Part shown: piece after piece, positions 30,729 to 40,697 of the stretch
Layout of the letters: every line of letters begins with the position of its first letter
Position numbering within the stretch: position 1 is the first letter of the stretch
Assembly: GCF_020171845.1 (NCBI RefSeq)
Contig: NZ_JAIVAM010000003.1
Location: forward strand, 310,001-374,000
Direction: 5' to 3'
Length of the DNA stretch: 64,000 nt
From: Cytobacillus kochii
Lineage (GTDB): Bacteria > Bacillota > Bacilli > Bacillales > Cytobacillaceae
Notes under the pieces: generated by a model
Told to the model about the DNA's origin: nothing
Databases searched by the model: none
What the model saw: only the letters and a program-made list of their open reading frames with translations
Program-made: the position numbers and the translations under genes

Positions 30729-32357
30729 TTGGAATTAGATATTCAAAAGATGATATTTGAGTTTGTCGGTGGATTAGGTATTTTCCTTCTCGGGATAAAA
30801 ACGATGGGAGATGGTCTACAAAAGTCAGCTGGAGATCGTCTTAGAGATATTTTGGATAAATTCACCACAAACCCATTAATGGGTGTTTTAGCAGGAATGT
30901 TAGTAACGATGCTTATTCAAAGTAGTTCAGCAACGACGGTGTTAACAGTAGGATTAGTTAGCGCTGGGTTTATGAATCTACGTCAAGCAATAGGCGTAAT
31001 TATGGGTGCGAATATTGGGACAACCTTTACAGCGTTTATAATTGGTCTAGATATTGGTGAATATGCGTTACCAATCCTAGCGATTGGGGTATTATGCTTA
31101 GTATTCTTTAAAAATAACCGTATGCAAAACATTGGGTCTATTATATTTGGTTTTGGAGCATTGTTTTATGGATTAGAGTTAATGGGCGGTGGTATGAAAC
31201 CGTTAAGTAACTTACAAAGCTTTCATGACCTGACAGTTAGTATGAGTGAGATTCCAGTATTAGGTGTTCTTGTGGGAACTGTGCTTACAGTTATTGTACA
31301 AAGCTCAAGTGCGACAATTGGAATATTGCAAGGTTTATTTTCTGAAGGGTTAATTAGCTTAGATGCAGCTCTTCCAGTTTTATTTGGAGATAATATTGGT
31401 ACAACGATAACTGCTATTTTAGCTTCACTTGGGGCTACTGTGGCAGCTAAACGAGCAGCGCTAGTCCACGTGACGTTTAATTTAATTGGAGCTACGATCT
31501 TTTTAATATTACTGCATCCTTTTACTTTATTGGTTGAAATGTTCCAAGCGAATCTTGGACTGAATCCAGAGCTGACAATTGCGTTCGCTCATGGAACATT
31601 TAATATTACTAACACGTTGATTCAACTGCCATTTGTGGCTGTTCTGGCGTATATTGTAACGAAGCTTATACCGGGTGAAGATACAGTGATTGAGCAAAAA
31701 GCCAAACATTTAGACGCTGTTTTTATTCAACAATCGCCATCCATTGCTCTTGGACAAGCGAAAGAAGAGGTACTTCGAATGGGTCAATTTGCTGTTGAAG
31801 GATTAAATGAAACACGATCATTTTTAATAGATGGTTCGCCTAAACATGGTGAAAAAGCTTATCAAATCGAAAGTGCGATAAACAATCTGGACAGACAAAT
31901 TACAGATTATCTTATTCAGCTTTCTAGAAGTTCTTTATCTAATAACGAATCGTCTGAACATACGGTTCTAATGGATACGATTCGAGATATTGAAAGAATG
32001 GGTGACCATTTCGAAAATATCGTTGAATTAATGGATTATAAGAAAGCAAATAAGGTAAGTATTACGGAATCCGCTATGAAAGATTTAGATGATATGTTCC
32101 AATTAACGATCTCTACGGTTTCTGAAGCATTAGAAGCGCTAGACCATAATGATAAAGAAGCAGCACAACATGTTGTACAAAAAGAAGATCAAATAGATAA
32201 AATGGAACGTAAATTACGTAAACAGCATATCATTCGCTTAAGTGAAGGAGTATGTTCTGGACAAGCAGGGATTGTATATGTGGATATCTTAAGTAATCTC
32301 GAACGAATCGGTGATCATGCAGTTAATATTGCAGAGGCTGTATTAGGCGAAGATTGA
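30729..32357 (+). CDS. Na/Pi cotransporter family protein with C-terminal PhoU-like domain
   Basis: About 542 residues. Two inverted NptA/PNaS repeats, each with a QSSSAT motif (MLIQSSSATTVLTVGL and IVQSSSATIGILQGL), lie in ~8-10 TM helices (1-315); the rest (~340-540) is a cytoplasmic PhoU-like helical domain. Such proteins import or balance phosphate. TTG 30729 is chosen because AGGGG (30715-30719) is 9 nt away; TTG 30720 would abut it. Not in the B. subtilis version of this locus, and close to the pst operon. Confidence 0.88.
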   Translation: MELDIQKMIFEFVGGLGIFLLGIKTMGDGLQKSAGDRLRDILDKFTTNPLMGVLAGMLVTMLIQSSSATTVLTVGLVSAGFMNLRQAIGVIMGANIGTTFTAFIIGLDIGEYALPILAIGVLCLVFFKNNRMQNIGSIIFGFGALFYGLELMGGGMKPLSNLQSFHDLTVSMSEIPVLGVLVGTVLTVIVQSSSATIGILQGLFSEGLISLDAALPVLFGDNIGTTITAILASLGATVAAKRAALVHVTFNLIGATIFLILLHPFTLLVEMFQANLGLNPELTIAFAHGTFNITNTLIQLPFVAVLAYIVTKLIPGEDTVIEQKAKHLDAVFIQQSPSIALGQAKEEVLRMGQFAVEGLNETRSFLIDGSPKHGEKAYQIESAINNLDRQITDYLIQLSRSSLSNNESSEHTVLMDTIRDIERMGDHFENIVELMDYKKANKVSITESAMKDLDDMFQLTISTVSEALEALDHNDKEAAQHVVQKEDQIDKMERKLRKQHIIRLSEGVCSGQAGIVYVDILSNLERIGDHAVNIAEAVLGED

Positions 32358-32365
32358 GTATTATA

Positions 32366-32400
32366 AAGAGGTAAGGATGGGTTCCTTACCTCTTTTTTTA
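32366..32400 (+). terminator. Terminator after the Na/Pi cotransporter gene
   Basis: 10-bp perfect stem GAGGTAAGGA (32368-32377) with TCCTTACCTC (32383-32392), then T7. Confidence 0.9.
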
Positions 32401-32488
32401 AAATCTTTCGATGGAAAAGATAACATTTTAATGTTTTAATTATGGCGAGACTATGAGAAGTTTTTGTTATGAATAGGAGGGAACGGTT

Positions 32489-32971
32489 ATGGATATTTTA
32501 GCTTGGGCAATCATTATCATCTTATTTGTTATAGCTTTTATCGGATTGATATATCCAATTATCCCGAGTGTACTTTTTATTGCTGCTGGCTTTATTGTTT
32601 ATGGATTATTCTATTCCTTTGAACCTTTTGGTGTACTGTTTTGGTCCATCCAAATTTTATTTGTAATATTACTATTTGGTGCCGACTATATCTCCAATAT
32701 GGTTGGTGTGAAAAAATATGGTGGGACAAAAGCTGGAATATGGGGAAGCACTATTGGAATACTAGTAGGGCCTTTTGTTATCCCGGTGGCAGGTATATTA
32801 CTTGGACCGATAGTCGGGGCAATTATCGCAGAATTAATTGTACATCGTCGCCCATTTAAGGAAGCAGTTTTAGTTGGATTTGGGTCACTTGTAGGATTCA
32901 TAAGTAGCATCATTACTAAAGGAATTGTTCAAGTAGTGATGATTATCTATTTCTTATTTGTTGTTCTATAA
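32489..32971 (+). CDS. yqgC: DUF456 membrane protein (YqgC)
   Basis: 160-residue, very hydrophobic protein with about five TM helices, including the Gly-rich GIWGSTIGILVGPFVIPVAG stretch typical of DUF456. Same length and neighbour (sodA) as B. subtilis YqgC. TAGGAGGGAACG precedes the ATG. Function unknown. Confidence 0.85.
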   Translation: MDILAWAIIIILFVIAFIGLIYPIIPSVLFIAAGFIVYGLFYSFEPFGVLFWSIQILFVILLFGADYISNMVGVKKYGGTKAGIWGSTIGILVGPFVIPVAGILLGPIVGAIIAELIVHRRPFKEAVLVGFGSLVGFISSIITKGIVQVVMIIYFLFVVL

Positions 32972-33080
32972 AAAAATTAATTTTTATGTTTGATTCTATG
33001 GCAAAGTGGTATAGAAAATATAAGAAGACATTTTAATGATGTCTGCATATGATTATATTTTTAGTAGGAGGAATGTTTAC

Positions 33081-33689
33081 ATGGCTTATGAACTACCGAA
33101 ATTACCGTATGCTTATGATGCTTTAGAACCTCATATCGACAAGGAAACAATGAATATCCATCATACGAAACACCATAATACTTATGTAACTAACTTGAAT
33201 AATGCAATTGAAGGAAAAAGTGCATACGCATCGAAAAGTGTAGAAGAATTAATTACCCATATAAATGATATTCCTGAAGATATCCGTACAGCTGTCAGAA
33301 ATAATGGCGGTGGACATGCCAACCATTCTTTATTCTGGCAAGTTCTTTCACCAAATGGTGGGGGTACACCAACAGGCGATTTAGGAGATGCGATAGCTAG
33401 TAAATTTGGTAGCTTTGACGACTTCAAGGATGAATTTGCTAAAGCAGCTACTGGTCGCTTCGGATCGGGTTGGGCATGGTTAGTTGTTGATAATGGGGAA
33501 TTAGCCATAACGAGCACACCTAATCAAGACTCACCATTAATGGAAGGCAAAACACCCCTTCTTGGGCTAGATGTTTGGGAACATGCTTATTATTTAAACT
33601 ATCAAAACAAACGTCCTGAGTATATTAAAGCATTTTGGAATGTTGTTAATTGGGACGAAGTAGGCAGAAGATATCAAGAAGCGAAGTAA
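33081..33689 (+). CDS. sodA: Superoxide dismutase (Mn)
   Basis: 202-residue Mn/Fe superoxide dismutase. Metal ligands: His27 (NIHHTKHH), the His in NHSLFW, and Asp and His in [22 protein letters not shown] and FGSGWAWLV blocks are typical of the Mn form. ATG 33081 lies 9 nt after TAGGAGGAA; the in-frame ATG at 33036 is upstream of that site. Cytoplasmic and spore-coat roles are known for SodA in Bacillus. Confidence 0.97.
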   Translation: MAYELPKLPYAYDALEPHIDKETMNIHHTKHHNTYVTNLNNAIEGKSAYASKSVEELITHINDIPEDIRTAVRNNGGGHANHSLFWQVLSPNGGGTPTGDLGDAIASKFGSFDDFKDEFAKAATGRFGSGWAWLVVDNGELAITSTPNQDSPLMEGKTPLLGLDVWEHAYYLNYQNKRPEYIKAFWNVVNWDEVGRRYQEAK

Positions 33690-33713
33690 AAGCTAAATGA
33701 AAATATATAATAG

Positions 33714-33750
33714 TAAAAAAAGCGCTATTCATTGGAATAGTGCTTTTTTA
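33714..33750 (+). terminator. Terminator after sodA
   Basis: 10-bp stem (33721-33730 with 33735-33744, one G-U), 4-nt loop, T-run, with an A-run in front. Confidence 0.87.
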
Positions 33751-33931
33751 CATTTCTGTTCGATAAATGTCACTCCTTCCTAATGTATGGGATTCAATTG
33801 TTAGACATAATTGTTTCTTTATAAAAAGACCAAGCGACATGAAATATTTTTCCAATGGGGATCTTCCTTTTCTTGCATAACTCCATCGTTTTTGAAGGAG
33901 ACTATTTGTAGAATCGAAGGGGAGTTTTTTT

Positions 33932-35137
33932 ATGAGTAAATTGCAGAGAGTGATTGGAAATATTGAGCCGACCAGAGACCTTGTTTTGTTGCTGCTAATT
34001 GGAGGATTATATTCCTTAAGTGTTGCGTTATCCAATACTTTTGTGAATATTTTTTTGTGGAAGCAATCTGGTGAATACGTGGATTTAGGCTTATATAACC
34101 TCGCTGCTGTTGTTCTGCAACCTATTGCATTTATTATTGCGGGCAAATGGGCGAAAAAAGTAGATCGTGTTATTGTTCTAAGGTTAGGGGTTATATTTCT
34201 TGCCTTCTTTTATATTTCTGTGCTTCTTGTAGGGGATAAAGCGTCGTCATATCTCCTTTTATTAGGTTCTTTATTAGGTATAGGTTCTGGTTTTTATTGG
34301 CTTGCTTTTAATGTATTAACATTTGAAATAACGGATCCAGAAAATCGAGACTTTTTTAATGGTTTTCTCGGGTTACTTTCATCATTTGGTGGTATGATTG
34401 GACCTATTTCTGCCGGTTTAATTATTTCAAAAATGAAGGCGTATACTGGTTATTCAGTCATTTTTGGAATTTCATTAGCTTTGTTCGCGATTGCCGTATT
34501 TTTAAGTTTTTCTATTAAAAGACGTCCAGCAAATGGAAAGTATTTTTTTAAGCGGATTATTAAGGAACGAAAGTATAATAAAAATTGGAAGAGGATTACA
34601 AATGCCCATTTTTTCCAAGGGTTTCGTGAAGGTACATATGCGTTTGTCGTTTCTGTCTTTGTGTTTATAGCTACGGGGAGCGAATTAGCACTTGGTACAT
34701 TCGGATTAATAAATTCAGGTATTGCATTAGTTTGTTATTATATTGCTTCAAGGTGGATTAAGAAAGAGCATAGGAAAAGAGCAGTATTAGTTGGAGGTGT
34801 GTTATTATTTCTGTCAATTTTCCTGTTAGTATTTCATATAACCTACGTTAACCTTTTGCTTTATGCTGCATTAATTGCCATCGCATATCCTTTATTACTC
34901 GTTCCTTATTCTTCAATGACTTATGATGTAATAGGCACAGCGTGGAAAGCAGCAGAAATGAGAATTGAATATATTGTTGTCAGGGAATTATTCTTGAACA
35001 TCGGTAGAGTATTATCTTTGTTGTTCTTTATAGTGGGTGTAATCTATTTTGATGATCATGTGATCTTGCCGATATTGCTAGTAATATTAGGTGTTGGGCA
35101 TAGTATGATCTATTTCTTTATTAAGAATATCGAATGA
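33932..35137 (+). CDS. yqgE: MFS transporter (YqgE)
   Basis: 401-residue major facilitator with about 11-12 TM helices. N-terminal half contains GGLYSLSVALSNTFVNIFLWKQSG; the central cytoplasmic loop is basic (SIKRRPANGKYFFKRIIKERKY, split here by position ~198-219). Position between sodA and pbpA equals B. subtilis yqgE. GGGGAG precedes the ATG. Substrate unknown; no regulator or enzyme nearby hints at it. Confidence 0.87.
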   Translation: MSKLQRVIGNIEPTRDLVLLLLIGGLYSLSVALSNTFVNIFLWKQSGEYVDLGLYNLAAVVLQPIAFIIAGKWAKKVDRVIVLRLGVIFLAFFYISVLLVGDKASSYLLLLGSLLGIGSGFYWLAFNVLTFEITDPENRDFFNGFLGLLSSFGGMIGPISAGLIISKMKAYTGYSVIFGISLALFAIAVFLSFSIKRRPANGKYFFKRIIKERKYNKNWKRITNAHFFQGFREGTYAFVVSVFVFIATGSELALGTFGLINSGIALVCYYIASRWIKKEHRKRAVLVGGVLLFLSIFLLVFHITYVNLLLYAALIAIAYPLLLVPYSSMTYDVIGTAWKAAEMRIEYIVVRELFLNIGRVLSLLFFIVGVIYFDDHVILPILLVILGVGHSMIYFFIKNIE

Positions 35138-35252
35138 TGTGAAAAAAAATATTCAAAATAACTATCATTTCCTTATAGTTATGAATAGAATTATTTTTGG
35201 TTTTCTTTTAAAATAAGTATATGTAATTAAGAGGGAAGTGTGGTTTTAGCAA

Positions 35253-37397
35253 TTGAATAAGAAGAAAAAGAAGAATCGTGTGTCCTTTCGGTTGAACATG
35301 CTTTTCTTAATTGTCTTTGTGTTGTTCTCTGTACTTATTTTTAGATTAGGGTTTGTTCAGATTGTCTACGGTGATGACTATAAACGAGAAATAGAACGAA
35401 CAGAAGAAATCACTGTAAATAACCCTGTACCTAGGGGAAAGATGTTTGATAGTACAGGAAAGATTATTGTCGATAATATCCCGCAGAATGCCATTACATA
35501 TACGAATAATGGAGCTAGTCAAGAGGAAATGCTTGATACTGCTGAGAAATTAGCGGAACTAATTGAAAAAGAGACAGAAAAAGTCACGGAACGAGATGAA
35601 AAAGATTATTGGATTATGATTAATCCTGATCGCGCGGATGAAAAGGTAACAGAGAAAGAAAAGCAAAATATTCGCGAGGACGAAGAAGCTGATTACGATA
35701 AAGATGTCTATCAATTAACATTAGATCGTATTACGGAAGAAGAATTGGATGAACTGACAGAAGACGACTTGGAAGTGCTTGCTATCTATCGAGAGTTCTC
35801 TAGTGGGTATGCCTTTACACCACAAGTTGTTAAAAATGATGGAGTAACTGCAAAGGAATTCGCCCTAGTAAGCGAAAATTTAGATTATCTTCCAGGGGTT
35901 GACACAACAACTGATTGGGACCGTTACTATGCTTTTGATAATACATTGAAATCTGTCCTTGGATCTGTTTCGTCTTCTGAAGAAGGTATTCCGAAAGAAA
36001 TGCTTGATTACTATTTAGCAAGAGATTATTCAAGAAATGACCGTGTAGGTAAAAGTTATCTTGAATATCAATACGAAGAAGTCCTCCATGGTCAAAAAGC
36101 CAAAGTAAAAAATGTCACTGATAAAGGTGGTACGATTCTAGAAACGGTGACAATTTCAGAAGGGCAGCGGGGGAAAGATTTAGTATTAAGTGTCGATATG
36201 GATTTACAATTAGCAACAGAAAAAATCATTGAAGAAGAGTTGCGTGCGGCTAAACAAACTGGAGGAACCAGTCTTTTAGATAGAGCCTATGTCGTGTTAA
36301 TGGATCCGTATAGCGGCGAAATCTTAACAATGGCTGGTAGAAGGCTTGTGAAAGATGAGGAAACAGGCCAAACAAGAATGACAGATGATGCATTAGGAAA
36401 TATTACGACCACTTATAATGCCGGTTCCGTAGTCAAAGGGGCTACGATTCTTACGGGCTATAAGGAAGGCGTGATTCAGCCTGGTACAGTAATTAATGAC
36501 CAGCCACTAAAAATTGCTGGTACACCTGTAAAAAAATCATGGAAAACGTTCGGACCAATTAGTGATTTGTATGCATTAAGGGTTTCATCCAATGTGTATA
36601 TGTTTGAAACAGCCATTCGAATTGGAGGCGGCACATATCGCTATAATAAATCATTGCCGTTAGATCCTAAAGGGTTTGATACAATCAGAGAATCGTTTGC
36701 TCAGTTTGGTTTAGGCGTTAGAACAGGGATTGATCTACCAAATGAACAAACAGGATTTAAAGGAATGAGTCAACTCCCTGGATTTATGTTGGACTTAGTG
36801 ATTGGACAGTATGATACGTACTCTAATATGCAGCTCGTGCAATATGTGTCCACGATTGCTAACGGCGGGAATAGAATGGAGCCTCATGTAGTAAAAGAAA
36901 TTAGGGAACCTTTATTAGAAAATGAAGAATTAGGCCCTATTGTAGAAGAAATATCGCCGAAAGTTCTTAATAAACTTGATATGGATGCTTCTTGGATTGA
37001 ACGTGTAAAAGAGGGCTTCCGTCAAGTTGCACAAGAACAACAAGGTACGGCACTATCCTTCTTTGGTGATAAAGAGTATGACCCTGCAGGTAAAACAGGT
37101 ACAGCAGAGGCTTTCTATGATGGACCACTACGTAGCAATTATGATGAGCCACCTGAAGTAATGAATATCAGCTATGTTGGTTATGCACCTTCTGATAAAC
37201 CAGAAGTGGCAATTGCGGTCATGGTCCCTTGGGCCTATGAAGGTGGAAGTGGCCATAAAGCAAATATGATTATTGCCGAACGCGTCATGGATGAATATTT
37301 TGAACTAAAAGAAGAACGTGCGAAAGAAGAAAGTAAGAAACCAGAAGATTTAACGAAGCAAGAAGTAATTGATGTTAACAAAGAAGAGGAAGAATAA
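35253..37397 (+). CDS. pbpA: Class B penicillin-binding protein 2A (PbpA)
   Basis: 714-residue transpeptidase for sidewall peptidoglycan. N-terminal TM (~12-32), dimerisation domain, and a transpeptidase domain with the serine motif SVVK (AGSVVKGAT), SSN (RVSSNVYM) and KTGTAEA. An insert at ~100-175 and the C-terminal tail are extremely acidic (many Glu/Asp runs). Same position as B. subtilis pbpA (yqgF), which acts with the Rod complex. TTG 35253 is the only start near GAGGGAAGTG, ~12 nt away. Confidence 0.94.
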   Translation: MNKKKKKNRVSFRLNMLFLIVFVLFSVLIFRLGFVQIVYGDDYKREIERTEEITVNNPVPRGKMFDSTGKIIVDNIPQNAITYTNNGASQEEMLDTAEKLAELIEKETEKVTERDEKDYWIMINPDRADEKVTEKEKQNIREDEEADYDKDVYQLTLDRITEEELDELTEDDLEVLAIYREFSSGYAFTPQVVKNDGVTAKEFALVSENLDYLPGVDTTTDWDRYYAFDNTLKSVLGSVSSSEEGIPKEMLDYYLARDYSRNDRVGKSYLEYQYEEVLHGQKAKVKNVTDKGGTILETVTISEGQRGKDLVLSVDMDLQLATEKIIEEELRAAKQTGGTSLLDRAYVVLMDPYSGEILTMAGRRLVKDEETGQTRMTDDALGNITTTYNAGSVVKGATILTGYKEGVIQPGTVINDQPLKIAGTPVKKSWKTFGPISDLYALRVSSNVYMFETAIRIGGGTYRYNKSLPLDPKGFDTIRESFAQFGLGVRTGIDLPNEQTGFKGMSQLPGFMLDLVIGQYDTYSNMQLVQYVSTIANGGNRMEPHVVKEIREPLLENEELGPIVEEISPKVLNKLDMDASWIERVKEGFRQVAQEQQGTALSFFGDKEYDPAGKTGTAEAFYDGPLRSNYDEPPEVMNISYVGYAPSDKPEVAIAVMVPWAYEGGSGHKANMIIAERVMDEYFELKEERAKEESKKPEDLTKQEVIDVNKEEEE

Positions 37398-37447
37398 GCT
37401 TGTGTGTTTTGAAAAACACAGGCATAACAGATATAAACTAACAATCA

Positions 37448-37493
37448 AACTCGGATTCACCCTTTTTTGAAGGATGAATCCGAGTTATTTTTA
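37448..37493 (+). terminator. Terminator after pbpA
   Basis: 12-bp outer stem AACTCGGATTCA (37448-37459) with TGAATCCGAGTT (37475-37486), an inner CCTT/AAGG pairing, then ATTTTTAT. Confidence 0.9.
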
Positions 37494-37704
37494 TGCTTTT
37501 TGTTTTTAACATCAGTAATGAAAGAGGCAAAGAAGGCTGACAATCCTACACAACTACCTCTATATTTTCGTTCTTTTTACTAAGGAGTGCCTCGACTATT
37601 CCTATGTTTATTACCTCTGTGATTTACAGCATTGTTTGTTTGTAAGGTAATGTCACTCGATTCCTTAAAAATAAAAATGATATATGATTATCCCTGAATT
37701 TCAC

Positions 37705-37778
37705 TTTACATTTCTTCACATTGGTTTACAGAATATTTACACGACATTTATTTCCTATTAACGTTTAGGTCTTATGAT
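37705..37778 (+). promoter_or_regulatory. Pho box array and -10 element of the pst operon
   Basis: TTTACA 37705-37710, TTCACA 37715-37720, TTTACA 37725-37730, TTTACA 37736-37741, then weaker TTTATT 37747-37752 and TTAACG 37758-37763: direct TT(A/T/C)ACA-type repeats spaced by 4-5 nt, the pattern bound by phosphorylated PhoP. TATGAT at 37773-37778 is a good -10 with no consensus -35, as expected for an activator-dependent promoter. The 300 bases between the pbpA terminator and pstS contain nothing else. Confidence 0.87.
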
Positions 37779-37824
37779 GGGTTTGTAGGACAAAACAACT
37801 GATTTTCTAGGGGGAATATTTCTA

Positions 37825-38799
37825 ATGAAGAAACGATTCAAGTATGTGGCATCAACATTAATGATTGGTTCTGTTCTTGCTTTTACAACGGCATGTGGAG
37901 CAAATGGCGGTGCGAACAGTTCAAGTAATGGAGAGCAAACAACTAGTGAAGAAAATCAACAGTTACAAGGAGAAATCAAAATTGATGGCTCCTCTACAGT
38001 TTATCCTATTATGGAAGCTGTTGTTGAAGAATTCAGTATGGATCAGCCAGGCGTACAAGTATCAGTCGCTTCTTCTGGAACAGGTGGAGGATTTAAACAG
38101 TTTATAGCAGGAACAACGGATATCAGTAACGCATCAAGAGAAATTAAAGATGAAGAGAAAGCCCAGATTGAAGAAGCAGGAATTGAGTATTCAGAATTAA
38201 AGCTAGCCAACGATGGATTATCAATCGTTGTAAATAAAGAGAATGATTGGGTCGATTCACTTACTATCGAAGAATTGAAAGAATTATGGATCAATACGGG
38301 AGAAACAAAAAAATGGTCAGATATTAGACCAGAATGGCCAGATGAGGAAGTCAAATTTTATTCTCCAGGAACAGACTCCGGAACGTATGATTACTTTAAT
38401 GAAATCATTCTGGAGGATGAGCCAATTGTCGAACAAGCGACACTATCAGAAGATGACAACATCCTTGTTCAAGGTGTAGCAGGGGACGAAAATGCCATTG
38501 GATTCTTTGGATTTGCTTATTATGTTGAGAATCAAGATAAGTTAAAAGTTGTTCCAATCGATGGTGGGAATGGTCCGGTAGAGCCGACTCATGACACGGT
38601 TGAATCAGGGGAGTATGCACCATTATCACGTCCTTTATATATCTACGTGAAAAATGATTCCCTAAAGAATGAAGAAACATATGAATTCGTTAAGTTCACA
38701 TTAGAAAATGCGGGGGCACTTTCAGAAGATGTCGGTTATGTGAAATTAAAAGATGAAGAATATGAAACAGGGTTATCAACAATTGAAGATTTAAAATAA
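37825..38799 (+). CDS. pstS: Phosphate ABC transporter substrate-binding lipoprotein
   Basis: 324-residue lipoprotein. Basic signal peptide with lipobox TTAC, Cys24 being lipidated, then a Ser/Glu-rich linker and the binding domain: IDGSSTVYPIMEAV, SSGTGGGFKQF (phosphate contacts) and SPGTDSGTYDYF. Anchored on the outer face of the membrane, it hands phosphate to PstCA. Driven by the Pho box array. A weak hairpin ATGATG/CATCAT (38808-38828) between pstS and pstC may limit read-through so PstS is made in excess. Confidence 0.96.
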   Translation: MKKRFKYVASTLMIGSVLAFTTACGANGGANSSSNGEQTTSEENQQLQGEIKIDGSSTVYPIMEAVVEEFSMDQPGVQVSVASSGTGGGFKQFIAGTTDISNASREIKDEEKAQIEEAGIEYSELKLANDGLSIVVNKENDWVDSLTIEELKELWINTGETKKWSDIRPEWPDEEVKFYSPGTDSGTYDYFNEIILEDEPIVEQATLSEDDNILVQGVAGDENAIGFFGFAYYVENQDKLKVVPIDGGNGPVEPTHDTVESGEYAPLSRPLYIYVKNDSLKNEETYEFVKFTLENAGALSEDVGYVKLKDEEYETGLSTIEDLK

Positions 38800-38850
38800 G
38801 TGTTTGAATGATGAAGAGAGATCATCATCGTAATGAAGGGGGGATCAACT

Positions 38851-39801
38851 ATGAATATACAACAAGAAGAAAAAGCGTTTTCTGTGCAAGAACTTATACA
38901 ACAAAAAAAATCTAAAAGTAAAAATAAACTGAAGTCAGAAAAGATTGTTCCAGTTATCTTATTATTAACTGCGATTGTGTCAGTATTAACGACGATTGGG
39001 ATCGTTGTAACATTATTTGTGGAAACGACGACTTTTTTCAGTCACGTAAGTATCAAAGAATTTTTTACCGCACAAAAGTGGTATCCATTTTCTGAAACAC
39101 AAGGCTCATATGGAATCCTACCACTTATTTCAGGAACGTTAAAAGTTGCTCTTATAGCTGCAGTTGTGGCAGTCCCGATTGGTCTCGCTGTAGCTATTTT
39201 CTTGAGTGAGTATGCGAGTGATCGAACAAGGAGAGTTATTAAACCTATTTTAGAAGTATTAGCAGGCGTACCTACTATCGTTTATGGGTTTTTTGCTCTC
39301 ACTTTTGTGACACCAGTGCTTAGAGAAATGATCCCATCTCTGCAAATATTCAATGCGCTTAGCCCAGGGATTGTTATCGGGATTATGATTACACCGATGA
39401 TTGCCTCATTATCAGAAGATGCCATGTCGTCTGTACCTAAAGTGATGAAAGAAGGGGCTTATGCATTAGGGGCAACAAAACTTGAAGTGGCCATTAAAAT
39501 TGTTATACCTGCCGCTATTTCAGGTATTGTTGCTTCTATTGTATTAGCAATTTCAAGAGCAATAGGTGAAACAATGATTGTCGCTGTTGCAGGAGGCTCC
39601 ACGCCTAACTTGAGCTTTGACGTGACAAGTAGTATTCAAACAATGACGGCTTATATTGTCCAAGTCAGTCAGGGAGATGCTGGATATGGCACGACCATCT
39701 ATTATAGTATCTACGCAGTTGGATTTACATTGTTTATTTTCACCTTGTTCATGAATATGCTCGCCCAATTCATCTCCAAGCGCTTTAGGGAGGAATACTA
39801 G
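38851..39801 (+). CDS. pstC: Phosphate ABC transporter permease PstC
   Basis: 316-residue inner-membrane permease with six TM helices and the ABC-coupling EAA-like loop VPKVMKEGAYALGATKLEVAIKIVIP. N-terminal ~35 residues are cytoplasmic and Lys-rich. ATG 38851 follows AAGGGGGG by 7 nt; the ATG at 38833 lies ahead of that site. pstA begins 1 bp after the stop. Confidence 0.95.
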   Translation: MNIQQEEKAFSVQELIQQKKSKSKNKLKSEKIVPVILLLTAIVSVLTTIGIVVTLFVETTTFFSHVSIKEFFTAQKWYPFSETQGSYGILPLISGTLKVALIAAVVAVPIGLAVAIFLSEYASDRTRRVIKPILEVLAGVPTIVYGFFALTFVTPVLREMIPSLQIFNALSPGIVIGIMITPMIASLSEDAMSSVPKVMKEGAYALGATKLEVAIKIVIPAAISGIVASIVLAISRAIGETMIVAVAGGSTPNLSFDVTSSIQTMTAYIVQVSQGDAGYGTTIYYSIYAVGFTLFIFTLFMNMLAQFISKRFREEY

Positions 39802-39802
39802 T

Positions 39803-40681
39803 ATGAAATTAATTAATCATGATCAAGTACTAAAGAAAATGTCACCACGAAAATGGAAAAATTCCGTTTTTAAAGGTTTGTTCATGTTGGCGACTGCGTT
39901 TGCATTAGTGGTTCTTGCGATATTATTGTATCGCATTATCACTCAAGGAATTGGTTATTTAGACTGGCAGTTCTTGCAATCTTTACCTTCACGTGATCCA
40001 GAACAAGCGGGTATTAAAACAGCTTTAATAGGGACCATTTGGTTAATGGGTGTTGTTGCCCCTGTGACGCTTATACTTGGTGTAGGAACAGCCATTTACT
40101 TAGAGGAGTATGCGAGTAAAAATAAGTTTACCTCACTGATTCAGATTAATATATCTAACTTAGCAGGTGTCCCGTCGATTGTTTTTGGATTATTAGGATT
40201 AACGGTTTTTGTGAGAGCATTAACTTTAGGAACAAGTGTATTGGCCGCAGGCTTAACGATGAGTTTACTCGTATTACCAATCATAATCGTCGCGTCTCAA
40301 GAGGCGATTCGAAGTGTACCGATGGAATTAAGAGAAGCGTCATTTGGAATGGGAGCTAATAAATGGCAAACAATTGTAAGGGTGGTTATGCCGGCTGCAT
40401 TACCTGGCATATTAACAGGAGCAATTTTAGCTCTCTCTAGAGCAATCGGGGAAACGGCACCATTAGTAGTGCTTGGTTTACCACTTTTCTTAGCGTTTTT
40501 ACCTCAATCTGTTTTCGATATGTTTACTGTCTTACCAATGCAAATCTATAACTGGACGAGTAGACCGCAAGAAGAGTTTCATGCCGTTGCAGCGGGGGGC
40601 ATTATTGTATTACTAGTAATGTTAATTGTGATGAATTCTATTGCTGTGTTGATCAGAAATAAATTCCAAAAAAGGTATTAA
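39803..40681 (+). CDS. pstA: Phosphate ABC transporter permease PstA
   Basis: 292-residue permease pairing with PstC, six TM helices. The coupling loop reads [29 protein letters not shown] in pieces around residues 170-200, and RAIGETAPL is conserved. AGGGAGGAAT lies within the end of pstC. Confidence 0.95.
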   Translation: MKLINHDQVLKKMSPRKWKNSVFKGLFMLATAFALVVLAILLYRIITQGIGYLDWQFLQSLPSRDPEQAGIKTALIGTIWLMGVVAPVTLILGVGTAIYLEEYASKNKFTSLIQINISNLAGVPSIVFGLLGLTVFVRALTLGTSVLAAGLTMSLLVLPIIIVASQEAIRSVPMELREASFGMGANKWQTIVRVVMPAALPGILTGAILALSRAIGETAPLVVLGLPLFLAFLPQSVFDMFTVLPMQIYNWTSRPQEEFHAVAAGGIIVLLVMLIVMNSIAVLIRNKFQKRY

Positions 40682-40697
40682 ACGAGGAGTGGAGAAT

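Noticed and set aside
33748-34146. 132-codon minus-strand frame at the start of yqgE
   Set aside because: Overlaps yqgE antisense, no start signals, no family.
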